Origin: Saprospirales bacterium
Lineage (GTDB): Bacteria > Bacteroidota > Bacteroidia > Chitinophagales > Saprospiraceae
DNA: 40,675 bases
Reading direction: 5' to 3'
Assembly (NCBI GenBank): GCA_007695035.1
Contig: REEO01000032.1
Location: 1-40,675, forward strand
Shown here: positions 1 through 8,516 of the stretch, piece after piece
How the letters are laid out: each line of letters opens with the position of its first letter
How positions within the stretch are numbered: the stretch's first letter is position 1
Program-made: the position numbers and the translations under genes
The notes under the pieces: model-generated
The model's input: the letters and a program-made list of their open reading frames with translations, nothing else
Databases searched by the model: none
Told to the model about the DNA's origin: nothing

Positions 1-89
1 TGGCTACGCCTGCGGAATATTTCACCCGATGCCTCGATCTCGAATTTTTCGCTCAATCTCATGACGAAAGGGTTTTGGTGTGGACTCAT
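1..89 (-). CDS. Possible N-terminal part of an unknown protein, cut by the left edge
   Basis: An open reading frame on the minus strand runs off the left end of the window. ATG codons lie at 87-89 and 60-62, and an in-frame stop lies just upstream at 120-122. The visible product is about 29 residues, soluble and charged, including MRLSEKFEIEASGEIFRRRS from the second ATG. No motif is recognisable. The plus strand opposite has only an unconvincing frame. The call rests only on the open frame reaching the edge and a natural amino acid mix, so it may be spurious. Confidence 0.3.
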   Translation of the reverse strand, partial: MSPHQNPFVMRLSEKFEIEASGEIFRRRS

Positions 90-967
90 AAATCTTTCGG
101 AGGAAATCTGGCAAATGAATTACTTTGGGAAAAATTCCTCATCTCTGCTGGAAATATATTGTACGTGTTTGGGGCCTCATAACTGTCTGGTTCCGGGTCA
201 ACTATTTCCTTTTCACAAGAGTAAAAGATCAAAGGAAGGAAGATCGCAATGATAGCTAAACGACTGATTAAGTGTCGTTTGTCGTTTGTTCATATTGATA
301 TTTTTAACAAAGGTAGTTTAAAAATTGTAATTTGCAAAAAATTCACAACTTTTTCAAGAAACCCAATCCTATCCATTATGCTTGAACACACAATCCCGGT
401 CATTTTTTATTCCTTCAAAGCACATTTTTTAAAAGTTTGTTCATGGATCCATTCCCCATATATCCGGATGAGGAATGCTCCGGGCAGCACCAGGTTTAAC
501 AGTTTTTGGAGTGGACTCATTATTCAGATTTTTTGCTTTAGGAGGGCCATAAACTGATTTAATAACCGAGTATAATTCTTCAAATAAATTTTTTGGAATA
601 AAGTTTCGGATTTGGCATTCCAATGCATCTCCAACAGGCTAAAAATAGAGGAAAGAAATTTTGTCAAAAATTCCCACAATCGCTGGACCAAATTTTTCCT
701 GCACCAACTTTGTTTCACCCCCTGAGCAAATACCCTATTGTTTCGTAATCATTGAATCATTTTTGTACGGCTAAGGCCACGATGCCATTTCACTAAGTCC
801 ATCAGGTGGTGATTGAGAAAATTGTAGGTTAAAATGATTGGGTGCTGCATCCACCCCTTTTTTGAACAATCGGCCATTTTCATAATTGTATCAAGGCACA
901 TGATGTTCAACGGTTAGCTAGTAGTTTATCCACTGGATGTGGTGGTAGAAATTATTAATTTTTTAAA
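90..967. other. Gene-poor AT-rich stretch
   Basis: About 880 bases without a convincing complete gene. Several short frames on both strands have poor composition. The only part that reads like protein is the minus-strand stretch at 441-638, listed separately. No tRNA, rRNA or mobile-element ends were seen. Confidence 0.5.
441..638 (-). pseudogene. Possible gene relic of unknown function
   Basis: A minus-strand frame is open from just after a TAG at 639-641 to a stop at 441. It has no ATG start; a TTG lies at 621-623. It reads PVGDALECQIRNF, then a KNLFEELYSVIKSVYGPP stretch, and ends IPHPDIWGMDP. The composition looks more protein-like than the surrounding frames, so it may be the C-terminal end of a decayed gene. 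The family is not recognised, and there is no upstream continuation in any single frame. This is a weak call. Confidence 0.2.
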
Positions 968-1585
968 ATGGAAGGCACTCATAGGAAGATTAGAAAAAGG
1001 TTGTTATCCAGCTCCGATATTCGGAGTTTGCCGGGATTGCGAGGGCAGTGGGCTGATGTGGTGAGGAGAAGTGGACCTTACGGCAGTGAGTTCAATCCCG
1101 TGGTGGTTTTTCACACCGGTTTTCATCCCTATGTGACCGAGAGGTTTATAGAACACCTCCATCTTTTGGACCGCACCAATGGCAAACTGATTATGAAAGT
1201 CCTGGATATGTCGCAATATGTGGACGACGATGGCAACACAAGGAAATTGCACCAACAAACCAGACGCTTTTTCACCAATTTCAAAACCATTTTACCAAGG
1301 TACATCCTGCTTTTTGACGCTGGCACTGACTGGCTGGACTCCTTGTTGGTCCAGTTTGCCAAGGAACTCCATAAAAAAGGGATTGACCCCCTGTACCCCT
1401 TAATTCTCGCCCCTGTTTGTAAAAAAAATCGATGTGAATCTACTCTTTATGGGCAACTTTTCTCAATAAATGATTCCATTGGGACCCTGTTCATAAGCGG
1501 AAATCACCTCCTCTGCGGCAGGTTTGACCCCAAAGATCAGGTTGAAGAGTATTATGGAGGGGAACTGGCCACCTGGTTGGGATAG
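968..1585 (+). CDS. Hypothetical protein, 205 aa
   Basis: A complete frame from ATG to TAG encoding 205 residues. There is no signal peptide or membrane segment. The N-terminus is basic (MEGTHRKIRKRLL). The rest alternates predicted strand and helix stretches: VVVFHTGFHP near residues 45-54, KLIMKVLDMSQYVDDDG near 73-89, and YILLFDAGTDWLDSLL near 112-127. A cysteine-bearing patch (APVCKKNRCES) lies near 148-158. I do not recognise the family. It stands alone between two long gene-poor regions, with AT-rich DNA directly upstream and no clear Shine-Dalgarno sequence, as is common in this phylum. Codon use and composition support a real gene. Confidence 0.65.
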   Translation: MEGTHRKIRKRLLSSSDIRSLPGLRGQWADVVRRSGPYGSEFNPVVVFHTGFHPYVTERFIEHLHLLDRTNGKLIMKVLDMSQYVDDDGNTRKLHQQTRRFFTNFKTILPRYILLFDAGTDWLDSLLVQFAKELHKKGIDPLYPLILAPVCKKNRCESTLYGQLFSINDSIGTLFISGNHLLCGRFDPKDQVEEYYGGELATWLG

Positions 1586-1843
1586 GAAATTTTTCCAGGG
1601 GGAATTACTGACGCTCAGGAATAATATAAATTCCTTGAATCTTCCTATAGCATGGATTTCTAGCCAATTAGGAATTGAAGTTTATCAGGTTATATTTAAC
1701 TGAATACAAACTGCCTGAATATTATTAATTAAAAAACGGATGCCTTCTTTTGATTGTTTATCAGCCATTTACCTGAAACTTCGACCTGACATAAATTTAT
1801 ACCATCTCAGGTTAATAGTTTTGTTGCAATTATCTGATCCTTC

Positions 1844-1872
1844 TTACTTTTTGTCCATGTCGCAAAAAGTAA
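1844..1872. repeat. Palindromic element, TTACTTTTTG family, copy 1
   Basis: TTACTTTTTG at 1844-1853 is followed after 9 bases by its exact reverse complement CAAAAAGTAA at 1863-1872. The same arms recur at 12558-12608. From memory, related sequences are scattered through many Bacteroidota genomes. The arms are too AT-rich for a strong terminator, and no gene ends close by, so a dispersed REP-like element is the better reading. Confidence 0.6.
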
Positions 1873-1988
1873 CAAAAAAGGGGCAGGACCCAAAGTTTAG
1901 GGGGCGGGCTTGTCAGCGTATTTGGCTAAAATTGCGCTATCTTTAGAAGACAAACTTTTATACTTTCTCAATCCACTCAACCTCACCA

Positions 1989-2018
1989 ATCTCGCAATTC
2001 ACTAATTGCCTCACAATA
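1989..2018. repeat. 30-base dispersed repeat, copy 1
   Basis: This stretch begins ATCTCGCAATTCACTAATTG and matches 34734-34763 at about 26 of 30 positions. Both copies are intergenic and not inside any coding frame. It is probably a fragment of a dispersed non-coding repeat. Confidence 0.45.
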
Positions 2019-2182
2019 TACAAGGCCATCATAATTTCCACGAAAGAAAACTGCCAACCTTGAGGTTCTTTATTTGCGTGATTATGACAATAGAGAATTG
2101 GAACCGTGCAAGAGTCCGGGATTTAAATGGAGTCGAATCGAGGAAGCGCTTTAGAAAACAACTCACTAAATCACAGACTCAC

Positions 2183-2204
2183 GCCCTTTGCCCCGGCAAA
2201 GGGC
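2183..2204. other. Perfect 10-bp GC-rich hairpin
   Basis: GCCCTTTGCC, a 2-base loop (CC), then GGCAAAGGGC. It lies 33 bases downstream of the stop of the minus-strand T9SS gene, so it could end that transcript. There is no T-run on either side, so it is not a classical intrinsic terminator. A REP-like palindrome is the alternative. Confidence 0.4.
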
Positions 2205-2236
2205 CAAACCATTCAGAACTATCAAAATAACTGCCT

Positions 2237-3789
2237 TCAATCAAGAACTACAATCCGCTTAATCACAACCTGCCCATTTTCAACTTCCAGCTCAACGTGA
2301 TAAAAACCTGAGTTCAGGGAGCCGGTTTCAATTTCCTGTATGCCACTGTATGGGGCTATATTCCCTCTTTTTACTTTTTTACCCAACCTGTAGATGTTGT
2401 AGGCCTCCGCTTTTATTTCGCCGGCCTCCAATCTCAGGTTTTCCCCGCTTCTCACCGGATTGGGGTAAAGGAGAACAGTCTGTTGGTCCCCCAATCCCAT
2501 TGTATGGACCGTAAATTCAAAAGGTTCGCCCCATTCTAGATCGGCGGTAGAAACATATACCGGTTTGCGGATGGACGTCCCGGGGTGGTCATAGATTCGG
2601 TGGTATCCTCCACCCATACCCTCTATATAAAAATTGTTATAGACCAGCCGGTCGTAGGCCGTTGAAAAAGTGTACTCACAGTCGTTTTCTGGAGATTCGT
2701 GCAGATATTCACTGTGGAGGATTAACTCCCTTTGGTTAAAGGTAGAGCGTTCCGCCGGGACAAGGGTGAATAGTTCTATTTCAACCGAATGGTCTTCCAC
2801 GGTTGTGATAATCGGTTCTCCCGGGATGTGATCAAAAAATCCCGGAACCAGTTCCCAATCGATTAATTGCCCTGGATTGATGGTCCAGCTACCTGTATCT
2901 CTTTTCTCATTAGTGGTTATATCCCCGAAATGGTTGCTATACGACTGCATCTCTCTTTCGTAAGTCAGTATTAACTGCCCCGTCTGGAGGTTGTAATCCC
3001 GGCTTAAAAAAGTGAGTTTTCCTTTTTTTCGGATTTATCTGGAGGTCCGGTGGTGGTGGTCGAGAGTATATGGAGTTTGTCACCCTCCTCAAAGGGGAAG
3101 TAATCCAGGTAGTCGGGGATTATATCGTTGGCTTCCTCCGCTTTGATATCCAATTCAACTGGTTGGTCGAATGACCAATTTTGATGGGGGAATAAATGAG
3201 CGGCATTAAAAGGGAATGTACGGATCAGTCCCACAGTTTTCCCAATGGCCACTTCTTGTTCATGGAAGTGGTGGCCCTCCTCTGCTTCTCCGGTAAATTT
3301 ATCGTAAATATTCACTTTAAATGTTTTGATGGTGTCCTGTCCGGTAATTGTTTGCTGTTTACCTTTGGAAATAACAGCCACAGACATTTCCAAATTGTCA
3401 TTTACCACGATCAAATCGCTGCTCTGGCCCACCTCCAGACGGGTATCCAGAGTTAATTTTGAACCATCTTCCATAATGAGCAGGAGTGTGCCCTCATTCC
3501 ATAAAATCTCCTCTGCCCACCAATTCCCTGTATTGTGGAAACAGGATTCCTAACCGCCAATCGGTTTTCTTTCCAGGTAATTGGAGTTGGTCAATAACCG
3601 GTTGCCGGCGGCCACTACCTCAACCCCTCTCAATTGTAGGCTTGGTGGAACAATGAACATTTCCTGATTCTCCCAGTAAATTCTTATGTCATCATCGGGC
3701 AGCGGGTGATAATCTTGCCCTGACAACCCAATTTTAGGAAGTGTAAAAATTACCAGTGCAATAAATCTCAGGTGTAAATTAAGTCTCAT
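2237..3789 (-). pseudogene. Broken T9SS-secreted protein (in-frame stop plus frameshift)
   Basis: One ancestral gene of about 517 codons read on the minus strand. The start at 3789 (MRLNLHLRFIALVIF) gives a signal peptide. An in-frame TAG at 3550-3552 interrupts it after ERKPIGG. The same frame continues with coding-quality sequence (NTGNWWAEEILWNEG, then MEDGSKLTLDTRLEVGQ). Near 3010-3020 the frame changes at a run of seven A (minus strand): one reading ends in KENSLF-stop, while the next frame reads KLTFLSRDYNLQTGQ and on to the end. The last part is a type IX sorting domain (LLYPNPVRSGENL, then SGFYHVELEVENGQ and the final KRIVVLD). The intact protein would be exported and probably surface-attached or released through T9SS. 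No other domain is recognised. Two separate lesions support a true pseudogene, but a homopolymer sequencing error could explain the frameshift. Confidence 0.75.
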
Positions 3790-3827
3790 ATTAATTGGTG
3801 TTGTTGTTAAAAATCTGTCTGAAATCA

Positions 3828-3842
3828 CAGTCACAGTGACTG
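3828..3842. promoter_or_regulatory. Palindrome just downstream of a predicted transcription start
   Basis: CAGTCAC, one base, GTGACTG: a perfect 7-bp inverted repeat. It begins 11 bases beyond the minus-strand -7 box at 3854-3861, about where the transcript would begin, so it could be an operator or a 5' leader hairpin of the broken T9SS gene. Inferred from position and symmetry only. Confidence 0.35.
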
Positions 3843-3853
3843 GAACTCTGAAC

Positions 3854-3861
3854 CAAAGATA
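3854..3861 (-). promoter_or_regulatory. Bacteroidota -7 box (TATCTTTG) for the broken T9SS gene
   Basis: The minus strand reads TATCTTTG, an exact match to the TAnnTTTG box used by the primary sigma factor of this phylum. It lies 65 bases upstream of the start at 3789. Confidence 0.5.
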
Positions 3862-4168
3862 ATAAAAACTATGAATAGTAGTAGAATTTTGGTGCTTTTA
3901 TGTAAAAAAGTGGTCCTTTGATGAATTTTTTCATAACTTTTCTAAAATGGATAAACTGTAGCGAAATATACATGATCGGGTTCAAAAATGTAGAGGTTGA
4001 TGTGCATTGCCAATTCTATGGGGGAATGAAGCTGGCTTACAAGAGTATAGTTTGCCAGTGCCCCTACCTGCCCGTTTTAATGCCGGTGCGTTTACTTTCC
4101 GGCTACTGAGTCAATTAATGACAGACAGTCATCGTTCAAATCAACATCACCAAAAGATAATATTTACT

Positions 4169-5044
4169 ATGAAGTCTCTTTCGAAGCACGTAGTTCTGTT
4201 AGCTGCCATTCTATTATTTACCGCATCTATGGCCTCCCAGTACCTGGATGACAATGGGGAAGTCCTCAAGGATAAGATTATAGAAGACCTCAGGCAATTC
4301 CCTGATGCAAGCGTTCAACAAAGGTCCATGGCTGACAGTCTCGTTGGAGAAATACATCGTGAAATAAACCGCCATCCCGCCTTGCAGGATGATCGCGATC
4401 TTAAAATGGAAGGGCTAAAGACTTTAAGTCGTCTCATGAGGAGGTTAGGTGACTTTGCATTTCTCCGAGGTAGTAGTGAGCTTTCCGTATGGGAACAACA
4501 GAGAAAATTAGATACAATTTCTGCAGAAGTACTGGCGATTGAATCTCAAATTGAGGCAATAAATGACTCTCTCTATGCACTATATAGTAAGCTAATCGAT
4601 ATTACTCAAAGGGGAGATGAGGAGACCCGGGCCACCAAAGAAAAGGCCGCTCTAATGATTGGAAAATCCCCTTTTTATGATCACATTAAATACATCTTTG
4701 ATAATGAATCAAGACTAAATTTTGGATTGCTTATGGATGAAAGGGGCCAGTTTATTGATGACTGTTGGGGGTGCGAAAAGAGTGGTCTTTCGGGCCTTAC
4801 AAGTGGACTTTCTCGTAATGAAAGAAGGATGTATAGATGGAGAGTTATGCCATTTTTGATAGAACACTTTGGAAGACAGGACTATTTTTCTGGACCACGT
4901 TTTCCCTGGGAGTTTTCCACTTTCTCTAATTTAATTCATAATTACCAAAGTAGCCATCTTTTGCTGGAATTCATGAGAGCAAATGCTGAGGATCCCGATT
5001 CTCCTGTGTATAAGCATTTGATGCGATATTATAGTGATGAGTAA
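4169..5044 (+). CDS. Exported hypothetical protein, 291 aa
   Basis: The chosen start (ATG at 4169) gives a typical signal peptide, MKSLSKHVVLLAAILLFTAS, with cleavage likely near the following Met-Ala-Ser. The frame is open further upstream to 4007, but that extension has no export signal and looks non-coding. The mature part is helical and charged. Residues about 105-155 have heptad-like spacing suggesting a short coiled coil (VLAIESQIEAINDSLYALYS). A WGC motif (DDCWGCEKSG) lies near 193-202 and could bind metal or form a disulfide. The C-terminal third is rich in aromatic residues. No sorting domain of the T9SS type is visible. I do not recognise the family. It probably acts in the periplasm or at the outer membrane. 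Confidence 0.65.
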   Translation: MKSLSKHVVLLAAILLFTASMASQYLDDNGEVLKDKIIEDLRQFPDASVQQRSMADSLVGEIHREINRHPALQDDRDLKMEGLKTLSRLMRRLGDFAFLRGSSELSVWEQQRKLDTISAEVLAIESQIEAINDSLYALYSKLIDITQRGDEETRATKEKAALMIGKSPFYDHIKYIFDNESRLNFGLLMDERGQFIDDCWGCEKSGLSGLTSGLSRNERRMYRWRVMPFLIEHFGRQDYFSGPRFPWEFSTFSNLIHNYQSSHLLLEFMRANAEDPDSPVYKHLMRYYSDE

Positions 5045-5134
5045 GTTTTTATAATAAAAGAAGGGTATAATGCCTTTTGTCTTTGAAAGCATTAAGAATT
5101 GATTAAATTATAAGTTAAGAAAAAACGATCAAAA

Positions 5135-6091
5135 ATGAAACCAATAATCATAGTTTTAGCGACCCTATTTACATTTCATCTGCAGGCTGCTGATGTGACG
5201 GTAACTACAGAGGATGCCTATCCGCCTGGCTACACCGGCTCTATTCTTGTGGAGATCGATCAACTACTGGGCAATGCACCCTTTGAGATCACTGTCACCA
5301 AGCCCGGTACTTCCTATTCTCATACAGTAAATGTCAGCCAGTATAGCTGGCAGCTTGGTGGACTTTCCCCTGGTCAATACTGCATCCACATTACCAGCAA
5401 TGATGGTTGTGTGGCTTATTTATGTGTTTTTATCAAAAAGTGTCACGAATGGTTCGGTACGACTCATTGTTTGTACGAGTTTCCTCATGTGAGTAATGAT
5501 AGGGTTTTAGTGGCCGGAATCCCTGACCCTAATGACGGTGGCGGACTGGGCCCCAATTCGGATGAGCTTGACTTTTGGTACTATTGGTACACTGAGATTG
5601 ATCCATTTTTTAATACTTCCTTATCTTCTGACCTGAAAGACAGTACCTATATGTTGGTTAATGAAATACTGCTCTATGGATCCACTCCCTATGATACGGC
5701 CTATCAGTCAGAAATAGACAACCCGGATGCTGTTTTTGTGATTAGCTATGATGGGGAGAATAAGGAGATCCAATGGGTTTGGCATGATCTTCCTCCTGTA
5801 GAGGAAAGCAGGATAATAGCAAGGGATCGCGATGGGGCTGACGGAGGGCAAATAGAATTGTATCCCAATCCTACCAATCAGACCCTACATGCCAATTGGC
5901 CCGCCGGAGTGTACGAATATGTCTCAACGTTTAATATGTTGGGTCAGGAAGTGTTGAAAACTGACCTGGATCTCGATTCCGATTCCAGAACTTTTGAATT
6001 TGATGAATCTTATGCCCCTGGTGTCTACATTATGAAGTGGCATAAGGTTGAAGGTGATTATACTTCCAGACGCTTTATTTTACAAAGGTAA
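5135..6091 (+). CDS. Secreted protein with type IX sorting domain, 318 aa
   Basis: The signal peptide is MKPIIIVLATLFTFHLQAADV. After it, residues 20-100 resemble a beta-sandwich of the SprB-repeat or Ig-like kind (TVTKPGTSYSHTVNVS, LSPGQYCIHITSNDGC). The middle section is rich in aromatic and acidic residues (DELDFWYYWYTEIDPFF). The last 80 residues form a T9SS type-A sorting domain: IELYPNPTNQ near 241-250, FNMLGQEVL near 266-274, then APGVYIMKWH and the final SRRFILQR. The protein should cross the inner membrane by Sec and the outer membrane by T9SS, after which the C-terminal domain is removed and the protein is often anchored to the surface. The substrate or role is unknown. It faces the minus-strand wlbA-like gene 64 bases away. 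Confidence 0.85.
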   Translation: MKPIIIVLATLFTFHLQAADVTVTTEDAYPPGYTGSILVEIDQLLGNAPFEITVTKPGTSYSHTVNVSQYSWQLGGLSPGQYCIHITSNDGCVAYLCVFIKKCHEWFGTTHCLYEFPHVSNDRVLVAGIPDPNDGGGLGPNSDELDFWYYWYTEIDPFFNTSLSSDLKDSTYMLVNEILLYGSTPYDTAYQSEIDNPDAVFVISYDGENKEIQWVWHDLPPVEESRIIARDRDGADGGQIELYPNPTNQTLHANWPAGVYEYVSTFNMLGQEVLKTDLDLDSDSRTFEFDESYAPGVYIMKWHKVEGDYTSRRFILQR

Positions 6092-6155
6092 ATCCTGAGT
6101 TCACTCTACCACAGGGAAGGGTGTTATATCTAAGACCAGGAAACCCGGGCTTTAA

Positions 6156-7130
6156 TCACCCCCCATCCCCTTCAAATGGATGCCTGCTCTGCGGCAAACC
6201 GGCCAGTGGATGCTGCCTGCCCGATTGGGGTTTTAATACGGCCTTGCGAATTTGGTGGACCAGCTCTATGGAGGGTCGGGCTTCGCTTATACCAAAGCCT
6301 TCGTTTCGGAGGATTTTCTCGTAGCTTTTGTTGTGCAGGTCCTCGAATCCGCTGCTGAATTCTATTTCTTCCCCGTCGATGAGAATGCTGCGGTAGGTTT
6401 TTTTGCCCGCCTTGACGGCTTCATCGGGCAGGGTGTCGGAATTGATGCTGAGAAACCATTCCACATCGGCATTCTGCAAACCGAGCCAGCCGGAGGCCCT
6501 GTCGTGGCTGAGTTGGTGAACCTCCATCTGTTCGCAGTTCCCGAAGAGCCACATCAGCATATCGAAAAAGTGAATTCCTATGTTGGTAGCTATGCCGCCC
6601 GATTTGCTGGTTTCTCCCTTCCAGGAGGTGTAGTACCAGTTGCCGCGCGACGCGATATAGGTGAGCTTTACCTGTTTGCGCCCGCTTCCGCTGTCGCTCT
6701 CCAGTTTTTCCTTTAGGGCTACTATGGCGGGGTGCAACCGCAATTGCAGTATGGTGTAAACCTTGCCGGGGCTGTTGTTCTGTATCTCCTCAAGTGCGTC
6801 CAGATTCCAGGGATTGAGCACAAGAGGTTTTTCACAAATCGCACTGGCCCCGTACCTCAGGGCAAATCGCACGTGCGCGTCGTGAAGGTAGTTGGGTGAG
6901 CAAATAGAGAAATAATCAATGGGATCACCCCCCAGCCTCATTTTCTCCACATGCCTGTCAAAGCGCTCAAACTCCGTAAAAAAGGAAGCCCCGGGAAACC
7001 AGGAGTCCAGCACACCAACCCCATCGTAGGGATCACATGCAGCCATCAGATCGTTGCCTGTCTCAGATATTGCCCGTAAATGGCGAGGGGCCACGAATCC
7101 GGCAGCCCCTATCAACCCAAATCTCTTCAT
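6156..7130 (-). CDS. wlbA: WlbA/WbpB-like UDP-sugar acid 3-dehydrogenase (Gfo/Idh/MocA family)
   Basis: 324 residues from ATG at 7130. The N-terminal Rossmann fold has FGLIGAAGFVAPRHL (4-18). EKP with the family lysine is at 100-102 (CEKPLVLNPWN). The C-terminal substrate domain has SRGNWYYTSWKG (161-172) and the active-site histidine stretch GGIATNIGIHFFD (178-190). These motifs closely match WlbA/WbpB, which oxidises C3 of UDP-N-acetylglucosaminuronic acid using NAD on the way to 2,3-diacetamido-2,3-dideoxy uronic acids of surface polysaccharides. The usual partners (WlbB acetyltransferase, WlbC aminotransferase, UDP-GlcNAc dehydrogenase) are not next to it. It starts 25 bases after the hydrolase gene on the same strand, so they may be co-transcribed. 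A longer upstream frame would overlap that gene and is less likely. The last 25 residues look like a family-atypical tail. Confidence 0.85.
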   Translation of the reverse strand: MKRFGLIGAAGFVAPRHLRAISETGNDLMAACDPYDGVGVLDSWFPGASFFTEFERFDRHVEKMRLGGDPIDYFSICSPNYLHDAHVRFALRYGASAICEKPLVLNPWNLDALEEIQNNSPGKVYTILQLRLHPAIVALKEKLESDSGSGRKQVKLTYIASRGNWYYTSWKGETSKSGGIATNIGIHFFDMLMWLFGNCEQMEVHQLSHDRASGWLGLQNADVEWFLSINSDTLPDEAVKAGKKTYRSILIDGEEIEFSSGFEDLHNKSYEKILRNEGFGISEARPSIELVHQIRKAVLKPQSGRQHPLAGLPQSRHPFEGDGG

Positions 7131-7155
7131 ATTGTCCTTTTGTCCATTACCCCTC

Positions 7156-8481
7156 TCATTCCTCATCTCCACTTCTATACATTACAAAATTCATGCCCCC
7201 TTGTTTCAGTACCATCTTATTTTCCTCTGGTTCAAACGTTAACCGCAAACCCACCTGGTCCAATGTGAATATGTGATCACCTCGTGGTTCCAATGGGAAG
7301 GGAGGTTGACCGGTGGCCTGCCCCATTAGGGTGTTTCCTTCAGCGGTTATGCGGATGTTTAGGGGGAAGGTCTCCGAAGTGTAATATCCTGTGTACTGGA
7401 TCAGCTCTTCTTCTGATAATACCATCGGGGCGGTTATTTCCGGTATCTCAAAATCCTTGCCCAGGTATAAACTCAGTGTGGCAATAAGAATATCATTCAT
7501 GGACATGGACAGGCCGTTGAAATTTGCAGATACTGCGAGTTGTTTTTTCTCGTGCCAGGCAAAAACCGACATATATCCATCTATTCCTCCGGTATGTCCC
7601 CACATAATCATATCGTAGAAGGGTAGTTGAAAGATACCCATTCCGAATCCGTTAACCGGATTGGTCATTTCTTTTAGGCTCTCTTCGGTGATTAATCTTC
7701 CGCCAAACAAACTTTCCAAAAATTGGTTGAGGTCAGCAGTGGTGGAGGACAGTGCACCGGCTCCAAGTGGTACGGATGGATGGGTTTCGGTCGAGACTTT
7801 CCATTCTCCTGTGAAGTTGTAAGATTGGGCGTGGTTTTCGGTATTGTTTATGTCATTGGTGATAAAGGTGTTTTTCAATCCCAGTGGTTCTGTGATTTTT
7901 TTCTTCAATGCCTCAGAAAATGTCATGTCTGCCAGATCTTCAATGAGGAAGGAAAGAAGCACAAAATTGGTGTTGCTGTACTCGGTGCGCTCCGCTGGTT
8001 CGAATTCCGGTTCCTGACCTCTGAATAGGGTGAGCAGCTTTTCCCTGGACTGCTCTTCCTCCATCCAATCGGTGTAGTTTTCGCTATTCGTAAAATTAAA
8101 TAGGCCACTGCGGTGCAGTAGCAGGTGTCGTATGGTTATTTTATCGCCATTGGGAAGTCCGTCAAAATAGGTTGATATCGGGTCGTCCAGTTGTAGCTTT
8201 CCCTCATCTTTCAAAAGAAGCACCAGGGCAGCAGTAAATGTTTTGGAAACTGACCCTACACGATAAATGGTGTGGTCTCCAGCCTTTTCACCTTTTTCAA
8301 CGCGACTGTATCCAAAAGAATGGGAAAAAACTTCTTCCCCTGATTCGGATATGGCAATGCTGCCCATGGCCCGGTTTTTCTCCTCCAAAAGATTGAGATA
8401 GTTAACCAGTTTTTCACTGTCAAAATCCTGCCCCGATGAGACAAATGGCATCAGACAACCTAAAGCAATCATGATTTTCAT
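7156..8481 (-). CDS. Exported serine hydrolase, beta-lactamase/transpeptidase fold (class C-like)
   Basis: 441 residues. The signal peptide MKIMIALGCLMPFVSSGQDF points to the periplasm. The catalytic motifs are all present: SVSK with nucleophile Ser77 and Lys80, YSN at 168-170, and HTGG at 296-299. The domain spans about residues 25-345. A small C-terminal domain (about 360-441: YTGYYTSETFPLNIRI, RLTFEPEENKMVL) resembles the DUF3471-type beta domain often found on such hydrolases. Members act as D-Ala-D-Ala peptidases, esterases or D-amino-acid peptidases, and few are true lactamases. The substrate cannot be assigned from sequence. It is first in a likely two-gene unit with the wlbA-like gene, and a -7 box lies 36 bases upstream. 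Confidence 0.9.
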   Translation of the reverse strand: MKIMIALGCLMPFVSSGQDFDSEKLVNYLNLLEEKNRAMGSIAISESGEEVFSHSFGYSRVEKGEKAGDHTIYRVGSVSKTFTAALVLLLKDEGKLQLDDPISTYFDGLPNGDKITIRHLLLHRSGLFNFTNSENYTDWMEEEQSREKLLTLFRGQEPEFEPAERTEYSNTNFVLLSFLIEDLADMTFSEALKKKITEPLGLKNTFITNDINNTENHAQSYNFTGEWKVSTETHPSVPLGAGALSSTTADLNQFLESLFGGRLITEESLKEMTNPVNGFGMGIFQLPFYDMIMWGHTGGIDGYMSVFAWHEKKQLAVSANFNGLSMSMNDILIATLSLYLGKDFEIPEITAPMVLSEEELIQYTGYYTSETFPLNIRITAEGNTLMGQATGQPPFPLEPRGDHIFTLDQVGLRLTFEPEENKMVLKQGGMNFVMYRSGDEE

Positions 8482-8516
8482 ATCGACGGTATTTTATTTT
8501 TTCTGAAAAATGACTT

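Larger units (their letters stand above)
1586..2236. other. Gene-poor stretch carrying three repeat or hairpin elements
   Basis: About 650 bases between the hypothetical gene and the broken T9SS gene. No supported gene is present. It holds an inverted repeat at 1844-1872, a sequence shared with the region before uvrB at 1989-2018, and a strong hairpin at 2183-2204, each listed separately. A short frame at 2006-2230 has poor composition and overlaps the last two elements. Confidence 0.6.

Noticed and set aside
2100-2145. tRNA-like string (GAGTCGAATCGAGG)
   Set aside because: No acceptor stem or anticodon arm can be folded around it.
2006-2230. 74-codon plus-strand frame
   Set aside because: Overlaps a repeat and a hairpin; composition not protein-like.
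6252-6716. 154-codon plus-strand frame
   Set aside because: Antisense to the wlbA-like gene, which has clear family motifs.
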